DNA from: Capitulum mitella
Taxonomy: Eukaryota; Arthropoda; Thecostraca; Pollicipedomorpha; Pollicipedidae
Direction of reading: 5' to 3'
Length of the DNA: 64,000 nt
NCBI GenBank assembly: GCA_030062745.1
Contig: CP099849.1
Span: forward strand, 10,576,144 to 10,640,143
The notes below the pieces were generated by a model that was not told the origin of the DNA, searched no databases, and saw only the letters and a list, made by a program, of their open reading frames with translations. This document shows positions 57,759 through 64,000 of this stretch, in pieces. Positions within the stretch are counted from its first letter, which is position 1, and each line of letters opens with the position of its first letter. The translations under genes were made by a program, and so were the position numbers.

Positions 57759-58967
57759 CCCTATTCCCGGAGGGCTAGACGGTATGGCCGATTCCCGGCA
57801 GGGGGGCGGATTCGGCCCCCCCCCCTGAGATCTCGAGAACTACTCGTCCGATTTCGTCGCAACAAACGGCAATCGATTTGCCGTGACGTGAACTACATTT
57901 TTATAAAACGAAATTTTCAAAATTTCGAAATTTGTGGATACAGGGGGGAAAAAATGTCAAAATGGGGGGTACTTTTGGACCTCTTATAACTCCTTCGTTT
58001 ATGGACCGATTTCAATGAAACTGGCATGAATCGAGAGATTATGGATAGGGCTTTTAACATGGGTCCACAAATCCGAAATTTTGAGAAAATTCATGGGCGT
58101 TCACAGGGTTTCAAAAATAGGAGGATTAATTTTCCAACAACTGAATGAACAAAAAAGGCAAAAACACTTTTTTGGCTTCTGCTAGTCATGCTATGCCAAA
58201 GAAGTACAAATCGTATTGCAATGTTGGTAAAATGTTAGCATAGGCGGTGCCAGGGACATGAAAAAGGGGAAACTATCATGGTCACACGTTCTTCAGATCA
58301 ACTTGTGACCTTTGACCTTAAATGACCTCCAGTGACCTTGGGGTCACCCGGAATGATCTCGTGTACATTTGATACTATCTGTAAACGTTTTCAATCATCT
58401 GAATTCACTCTATTCCAAAAATTTCATTTTATGGCTATTGTGATATAAGGTACGCGCACTGACATTTTAGGTCATAGCTCCGTGACCCGACCTGATATCA
58501 AGCTGAAAGTTGGTACACAAGTAGAGGGTACCTTTCTACGTCATATATATCCCGGGTTTGGCATTTGAAAGAACGTCGCCGAAATTATTGCAAAAAAATT
58601 AATTTTAACTTTTGACCTTGACCTGACCTTGTAAAGTGCTCAGATAAACAAAATTTTGTGTGCACATTGCCCAACTATTGAACTATACATCCATATAAAG
58701 TTTCAAGTTCTAGCTTTAAAACTCTGTTTTTGGCAGACATTTTCCTTTTACCCTCAACATGGCCAAAAATGACCTGAGGTTCCTCCCAAAAACGTTGCCT
58801 GGCTCCGCTCCTGAGCAAAGTAGAATTGTGAAATTTTGTCACAGCGCGTAGAAAGGATAGCTAGGAAAATTCACCAAGTTTCGTGAAGCTGCGTCAAAAA
58901 GCCTGGAATTGGCAAGCAAAAAACCCGAGGGGGGGCCGATTCCGCCCCCCCCCTGCCGGGAATAGGG
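57759..58967 (+). mobile_element. TTAA-flanked element, family A copy 2
   Basis: This 1209-bp element is bounded by TTAA at 57755-57758 and 58968-58971. The outermost 12 bases are perfect inverted repeats: CCCTATTCCCGG on the left, CCGGGAATAGGG on the right. Inside them, GCCGATTCC and G/C runs repeat at both ends, and the left end carries an extra duplication of about 30 bases. It is the inverted copy of 38647-39857 with almost the same length. piggyBac-type origin is inferred from TTAA plus CCC termini; no transposase is encoded. Confidence 0.88.
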
Positions 58968-58971
58968 TTAA

Positions 58972-59285
58972 TCAAGGGTTTCTTGCGAATGCTAAATTGA
59001 GCTGGGTCGTATATAACCAGCTGCGTGTTCTTTTGACTCAAAGTCCCCATGTTCCTTACAACAGAACTCATCTCCTCGCACTTTGTTTTCGCTGTAAGTC
59101 TAACGGAAGTATCACTAAGAGAAACGTCTGGTTTTTCACAGGGACCAAGTATGCATAAGTGTGTCTTCCTAGCCATGATTGTTTGCAATTTATTTAAGCG
59201 GATGAAGTTTGTTGATGCTACGGGCATGGAACCTAGTACACAAACTCCATCCAGTTTAATTAGCTGCCAGCTGCCGAGCTGCCAG
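58972..59285. other. Intergenic sequence left of the lectin-like fragment
   Basis: It includes a short direct-repeat stretch (CTGCCAGCTGCCGAGCTGCC) immediately before the fragment. Nothing else was recognised. Confidence 0.4.
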
Positions 59286-59567
59286 CTGGGCTGGTGGGAG
59301 AGCCAGCGCCGCTGCTGCCCTCTGGTGAACGTCACCGTCCCCCGGTGGGAGGCCTGGTGCTGCCTGGGGGATGCGCGGGGAATGGTGCTGCGGGGGCCTG
59401 GCCAGGCGGGCGCTCACCTGACCTCGATCCTGTCGTCGCATGTCGGCCGCCTCTGGCGCCGTCACATCGGTCCGTGGCTCCTCTCCTCGTTCGGCGCCGG
59501 CGGGTTCCAGTGGTCAGATGGCAGCCCGCCCCACTACGTCCCTCCGGCGGAAGCCGAGTCGGACTGA
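59286..59567 (+). pseudogene. C-type-lectin-like domain fragment
   Basis: After CTGCCAG the frame reads LGWWESQRRCC and LVNVTVPRWEAWCC, then GAHLTSILSSHVGRL, GPWLLSSFGAGGFQWSDGSP and stops at TGA 59565-59567. The order W-Cys-RWEA-Cys, AHLTSI.S, GPWL.S and FQWSDGSP..Y is that of a C-type lectin domain. The calcium-site EPN/QPD and the last two cysteines are missing, and the usual WIGL motif is altered to PWLL. It may be a decayed exon or part of a gene with more exons elsewhere. GC-rich codon use resembles the real exons. Confidence 0.42.
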
Positions 59568-61656
59568 AACTCACCCAAGATAGGCGCTACCTTGGCGCCG
59601 AATGACCTCGAAGTCGGTGCGCCCCTAAGCCTCAATAACCAACCAACCAAACTTGAGGCTTAGGAGTAAGCACTGGCACAAAAGAGGCATACCCTCCGGC
59701 TAATCGTATCCGTATGTCCGTAAAAATTTTGCTGTGGCATGAGTGCGTCAAGATATTTCAGGCTCACCATTCGATGTCTGTTTTCATTCACTGGCCTGGG
59801 CGACGTCCGTGTGTGCTCTAGTTATATGCGTAAGATACATGAACAGTTCAGTCTAGATTGCGATGAACGAACACAAAGAAGCATCGATAGGAGTGCTTCA
59901 CCTTGGTTGATTTTTTCAGACGTAGGTTCGACTGGCCCGAAATAATGTCGCTGATCACGTTTCTGTCGCTTCTTTTGGGAAATTGTACATAACAAAGACA
60001 GATTACATCTATCTCAGGCTATTATGAATATACCTCTTACTAAATTATAAAATGCAATAGATGGACAACTATATACTGACGTCACTGATAAGGTTAAAAG
60101 CTACAACTTGGCTCAAAAGCCGTGGCAAAAGTGGGGCATTCTCATTAAGGACTTGCGAAAATGGTTAGAAGCGCATACCAAAAGAGTCCGCCGGTGGACA
60201 GGTATGCCGCTACCACCATCTCTTGCTTCGTGGAGACTAGGAACTATCCGGTTTAACGTGGCGGCCGATGGCACGCACATTCCGGCGACAACGAAACGCA
60301 TGGTTTATCGTCGCGAAGGTGAAGAATTGGGATATTCTTTTTATTTGCGGTATCAGAAAGGAAACCATGATGTTTTTCTCCCCAGCCGCACTACCTAATG
60401 CATGTTTTAAAGAAAAAAGTCCATGTAGCTTAGCTTAACAGTTGTGTTTATCAATGATCGGTAAATGCGTATGGTGTTCATTATTGGCTGCGTGGGATTG
60501 ATCAAGGGTACATTGGAATAAAAGTTTGTTAACAGCGCGTTTAAGAGCACAAAAATGCACCTGCAGTTACCATTACAAAATGTCCTACTATATCAATGTT
60601 TGCCACATTTAAAGGGAATAGCTCCATGCTTTTCGGTTGATATAAAGGATGTGTGGTTTTTAACAGCTGCACGTTAAAACACCTCACACATGTCATGAGA
60701 TAAGTTGCAAAAAGGCCTTGAAACGGCGAGAGGGGGGGAGGCATCTGAGCGCAATAAACGGTCACTCAGACCGCAGAGCACTTGGCACGTGACGCTGCAC
60801 TTAGCGGGCTAAATTTTGCATCTGACCGGCCTTGTTCTGGCCCAGTAACAACCTGAGCACAGCCTCGATTGACATCGCAAATACGTGGGTTTACATGCTT
60901 ATATGCATATATCCATTTTTATGCATATGCAAGTTTTAAACACTCCCAGTTACGACGAATGCCGGACGGTTTTCATAAAGTCGGCTTAGTAGTCAGTCAC
61001 AGGCTCCTTCGCTAAGCATTATTTTCTTTTGAACATGGTGATTGGCTCACGGCTCCGGACAAAATATCTGTAGTGTTGATCCTACATATTTATGTTGTTA
61101 TGTTGCTACATTTCCTGGCTTGGGGTGCCGTGACTTAATCCTTTTCCATGGGACCTGACGCGAAACGCATTGTATTGCAGTGGATCTGGGAGGGAGCAAT
61201 CCTCGTTGTCTCTTCCGGACGGCCGGCCCACAAAAACAAAACGGTCTCACCGAAAGGGGCATATTTCGTACATTGATACATGTATTGTCATCTGTACAAT
61301 ACAATAATACACTTTTACATGTATTTTGATACATAGGCATCACATAATTGCATCTGATTGTAAAAGGTCTATCGCAAAATGTTCATTCGCAATGTCCCCG
61401 CTCACCTGGCAATGCCAGTCAACGGGCACCAGGAATACTTCTTGATCACTGTACACTGGGACGCTGAATTTACAACAGACAGCGTTCAGCTGTGGACGGC
61501 CACACATGCGGACGACACGAGGATGAAGCGACTCGCGCACAACAATGGTCCGGGAAAGCACGTGACTATCAGATCATCACCGGGCGGCGGTCACGTGACC
61601 CTCCCCTGTCGGCGGCGCGCCGGTCACGTGACGGCCGGCGGCGGCGGCCGCCGCCA
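59568..61656. other. Intergenic sequence
   Basis: A hairpin (CTAAGCCTCAA and TTGAGGCTTAG) around AACCAACCAACCAA lies at 59623-59663; such a tail resembles SINE 3' ends but was not confirmed. The + frame at 60108-60398 has no recognised motif. The 3' untranslated region of the ARHGEF10-like gene should occupy the right end; no poly(A) signal was fixed. Confidence 0.35.
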
Positions 61657-62775
61657 CTATAGCTTCATCTCCCAGAGCACCAGGTGGGCGTCGCGAGCGT
61701 TAGCGGCGCGCGCCGCCGAGCCCTTCCGGTCGGCGGGGCTCCAGTTGACGTAGCCCCTGCCGGCCATGACGGTTAGCACGCTGCGCGCCGGCTCCTCCTT
61801 GGTTCGGCCGGCGGCCGGGCCGGCCGGGCCGGCTGCCTCCGGCGTGCGGAACGACTGGACGCGCGAGGCCGGCGCCGAGTGGGCCCGATCGCCCTCCGAC
61901 GACGAGCTGGTCGTCTGCGCCGACGAGCGCGAGTCCACCGACCAGCTGGAGAGGTCCAGCGAGCGCGGCCGGCCCACGCGCAGCTCCAGCCGCCGGTCGA
62001 GCGTGGCCATCTTGTGCGGCAGGCCGGACAGCTCCGGGTCGCTGCGACGCAGGTGCTCGCTCAGGTCGCCCAGTTCGCGCGCCTCATCGAAGCCGTGCAG
62101 GTTGAGCAGCTCGCCGTACAGGCCGTACACGTCGTCGCAGATGCTGCCGCTGGCCGACGGCAGGCCGAGACCGCGCGGCAGCGTCTTCGAGAGGCGGCGC
62201 TGCATGCCGTCCCGGTCCCGCGAGCGCTTCCGCAGCAGCGAAGGGCTGCTGAAGCGCGGCGGCAGGCGGACGCTCTTCTTCGAGTCGCTCAGGCTGGTGT
62301 CTGAGCGCCGCTTCTCCAGGAGACGGCCGGACGCGTCGGCCGGCGCCTCCTCGTGGATGACGCTCTCGCGGTGGGCGGTCGGCGCCAGGGCGCGCGGCGT
62401 CGGCGCGCTCAGCACCTGCAGGTAGGTCACCGGGCCGTAGTGGGCGTGGTACGAGATGTTGCCGCGGCCGGAGATGATCGGCACGCCCTCCAGGCGCGGT
62501 AGCGGGATGGTGAGCGTGACGCCCACGCTGGTGCCGACCCAGAGCAGGCCGCGGCCGGCCAGCAGTGCCGTCACCGTCACCGGCGAGCGCAGCGTGTCGC
62601 CCATCACGCGCGAGATGTTCGACGCCACGTTGATGTCCTGCAGGTGGCGGAACGTCTCCGTGTGGTACAGGCAGATGGTGGAGCTGTGCGCCAGGGAGAT
62701 CCACAGGCCGATACCGCTGTGTGCCAGTAGGTGCACGTCGCCCGAAGACTCGTGCTCTTGTACAGTGAAGCTCTT
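61657..62775 (-). CDS. ARHGEF10-like Rho GEF, last exon
   Basis: On the - strand the acceptor TCTGTCCAACAG|AAG opens the exon in phase 0, and TAG at 61659-61657 ends it, 372 codons. It reads KSFTVQEHESSGDVHLLAHS, GLWISLAHSSTICLYHTE, TFRHLQDINVA, LLWVGTSVGV, PLPRLEGVPIISGRGNISYH and AHYGPV. These segments are diagnostic of the C-terminal WD40-like propeller of ARHGEF10-family exchange factors, which activate Rho GTPases. About 190 residues rich in Ser, Arg and Pro follow, probably disordered. The protein ends SVLTVMAGRGYVNW and AHLVLWEMKL, matching the closing strand in the family. The DH and PH domains lie outside the window. Confidence 0.88.
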   Translation of the reverse strand, partial: KSFTVQEHESSGDVHLLAHSGIGLWISLAHSSTICLYHTETFRHLQDINVASNISRVMGDTLRSPVTVTALLAGRGLLWVGTSVGVTLTIPLPRLEGVPIISGRGNISYHAHYGPVTYLQVLSAPTPRALAPTAHRESVIHEEAPADASGRLLEKRRSDTSLSDSKKSVRLPPRFSSPSLLRKRSRDRDGMQRRLSKTLPRGLGLPSASGSICDDVYGLYGELLNLHGFDEARELGDLSEHLRRSDPELSGLPHKMATLDRRLELRVGRPRSLDLSSWSVDSRSSAQTTSSSSEGDRAHSAPASRVQSFRTPEAAGPAGPAAGRTKEEPARSVLTVMAGRGYVNWSPADRKGSAARAANARDAHLVLWEMKL

Positions 62776-63304
62776 CTGTTGGACAGAGCAGATACCATGT
62801 TACACGGATGTTCCACGGCCAAGAACGTTATACCACAAAGGACTAACACAATAACTGCTTTTATCACCGTTTTCTTGGTCGAGGCACTCCATTCGTCGGG
62901 TATGAGCAGGACGTCCAATCCAACAGAACAATAGTTCCAACCTAGTGAATTCTCTTGAGATCAACTGCGAGTAAAATATGATGTGAAGAAACCGAAACAA
63001 CCAGGTCTCTCAAAATAATGTAACGTCCAATGTGCATTGCTCATGAGATGATGATGACTGGGTTTTACACAGCACTTTGGCTTCTGTGGCCATTTCGTGC
63101 TGATGGCTCATGAGAAATAATTATCATCGTCAGAGATGGAAATGACAAGCAAACATCAGGCATGCTATCGAGAACTCGACGTGCAAAACAACTGATGATT
63201 AACTGTCAAGCCGCGTTTACAGCATTCTTCTACAACCGCAAGCATTGCCTCGCTCTCTGTTGACCACAGCAGGCCATCCCTCCCTCGGTGACACCAGCGC
63301 TTAC
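62776..63304. other. Intron of the ARHGEF10-like gene
   Basis: 529-base intron with donor GCG|GTAAGC (complement of 63304 downward) and acceptor CCAACAG. No other feature was seen. Confidence 0.7.
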
Positions 63305-63599
63305 CGCGATCTCACGCGACATGACGTCGATGACGGACACCTGACGTCCACAGCCGGCGTACACAGCGCCGCCTATCGGCAGCAGGGAGGAAACAGGACC
63401 GGTCCCGAGCGGCAGCAGCGCGGGCTCGCCCGGCAGCCAGCCGCCGTCGGGGGCGCGGTCAAACGCCGCCACGGCGCCGCACTCGAGCGCCGCGAACACG
63501 GCGTCCCCGAGCGGCACCAGACGGCGCGCCGGAGACGAGAGCGGCGCGGCCGCCGTCTGCTGACAGTGCTCCGGGTCCTGCGCCGAGTACTGCAGCAGT
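63305..63599 (-). CDS. ARHGEF10-like Rho GEF, penultimate exon
   Basis: The acceptor CGTCCGCAG|A and donor ATCGCG|GTAAGC bound a 295-base exon, phase 2 in and phase 0 out. It reads LLQYSAQDPEHCQQTAAAPL, then LVPLGDAVFAALECGAVAAF, LPIGGAVYAGCGRQVSVIDV and MSREIA. The hydrophobic repeat pattern of beta strands and the GGAVYAGCGRQVSVID segment fit one or two blades of the propeller. It joins the next exon as VIDVMSREIA-KSFTVQ in frame. Confidence 0.82.
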
Positions 63600-63864
63600 C
63601 TGCGGACGAGGCGCGCCGTCAGACGGCACATAACGTGAAGCAGGACAAGTGAGCCCAGCCAAGCTCCAGATGTTGCGAGCGCACATGGTGATGTTATGCG
63701 GCTGGTGATATCGATGCAAGGAAGAAGATAGTGTGTAAATAATTACATGGTGCAGAAACAGGCAACTTGCAAGCGACTGTCCACAACTCACGAATGACAT
63801 TAAAACACTTCCCTGCTTGATCAAAATGCATTCACGGAAGAATGAAGTATGCCGTGCACCCGAC
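63600..63864. other. Intron of the ARHGEF10-like gene
   Basis: 265-base intron; donor AGCAG|GTCGGG and acceptor CGTCCGCAG on the - strand. No other feature was seen. Confidence 0.65.
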
Positions 63865-64000
63865 CTGCTGGAGGACGTGCTGATCCAGACGCAGCCGGAG
63901 CGGCAGCCGGCCTCCGTCACCTCTCCTGACACGTACTCCATGGCCGTGACCCGCTCACCGGGCAGCTCGAACCGCAGCACGTCCCGGAATCCCACCTGCC
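63865..64000 (-). CDS. ARHGEF10-like Rho GEF, upstream exon (cut by window edge or starting at 63995)
   Basis: The frame reads VGFRDVLRFELPGERVTAME, YVSGEVTEAGCRSG and CVWISTSSS, leaving in phase 2 (AG), which with the A of the next exon gives arginine (SSSRLLQYSA). CVWISTSSS is a typical start of a propeller blade. GGCAG at 64000-63996 may be the acceptor, making the exon begin at 63995; otherwise it continues past the edge. The rest of the gene lies to the right. Confidence 0.75.

Noticed and set aside
61766..62425. 219-codon + strand open frame opposite the ARHGEF10-like exon
   Set aside because: Shadow of the GC-rich coding exon on the other strand; Arg/Ser-rich with no domain.
1..64000. 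CRISPR arrays, prokaryotic operons or bacterial insertion sequences
   Set aside because: Spliced exons, SINE/LINE and TTAA elements show animal DNA; the tandem repeats have no unique spacers.

Overview
The window is animal nuclear DNA from an invertebrate. Short GC-rich coding exons with GT-AG boundaries lie far apart in AT-richer, repeat-filled introns. Nothing prokaryotic, organellar or viral is visible. A crustacean or other arthropod would fit, but nothing in the sequence proves the phylum.

Two genes are supported. The first, on the + strand, spans about 8.7-51.6 kb. It encodes a single-pass (type I) membrane protein with a hydrophobic leader, a roughly 100-residue N-terminal domain, six EGF-like domains, one transmembrane helix and a short Cys/Arg-rich cytoplasmic tail. 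I assembled it by hand from eight or nine exons: 8709-9049, 20353-20474, 21198-21337, 32661-32917, 45913-46071, 49522-49633, 50019-50119, 51292-51413 and probably 51611-51632. All splice phases agree except for one frameshift inside exon 3. I do not recognise an orthologue and give no symbol. The second gene is on the - strand at the right edge. It is the 3' end of an ARHGEF10-type Rho guanine-nucleotide exchange factor: the C-terminal beta-propeller region and the stop codon (63865-64000, 63305-63599, 61657-62775). The two genes converge, with about 10 kb between them. That interval holds a degenerate C-type-lectin-like exon (59286-59567).

Most of the rest is repeats. At least four families of 1.1-1.6 kb elements without a transposase are flanked by TTAA, the target site of piggyBac-type transposons. 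Family A lies at 38647-39857 and 57759-58967. Family B lies at 9274-10741, 28166-29763 and 41057-42500. Family C lies at 17434-18724 and 43688-44826. Family D lies at 53129-54272. A weaker candidate starts at 24313. The elements and their surroundings are unusually rich in AGGTCA/TGACCT. One family A copy sits inside a unit of a 140-bp repeat array, and its flanks rejoin cleanly across a single TTAA. There are also LINE reverse-transcriptase fragments, a tRNA-derived SINE, hairpins, several minisatellites (22, 27, 33, 35 and 38-42 bp units) and long microsatellites.

The most unusual structure lies in the last large intron of the EGF gene (50660-51291). Sixteen tandem 38-42 bp units each carry a copy of the exon 8 splice acceptor plus the first codons of that exon, which encode the end of the transmembrane helix. 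A smaller 57-bp duplication of the same kind precedes exon 6, and a cluster of four donor sites follows exon 2. The gene therefore seems prone to tandem copying of its own splice sites.
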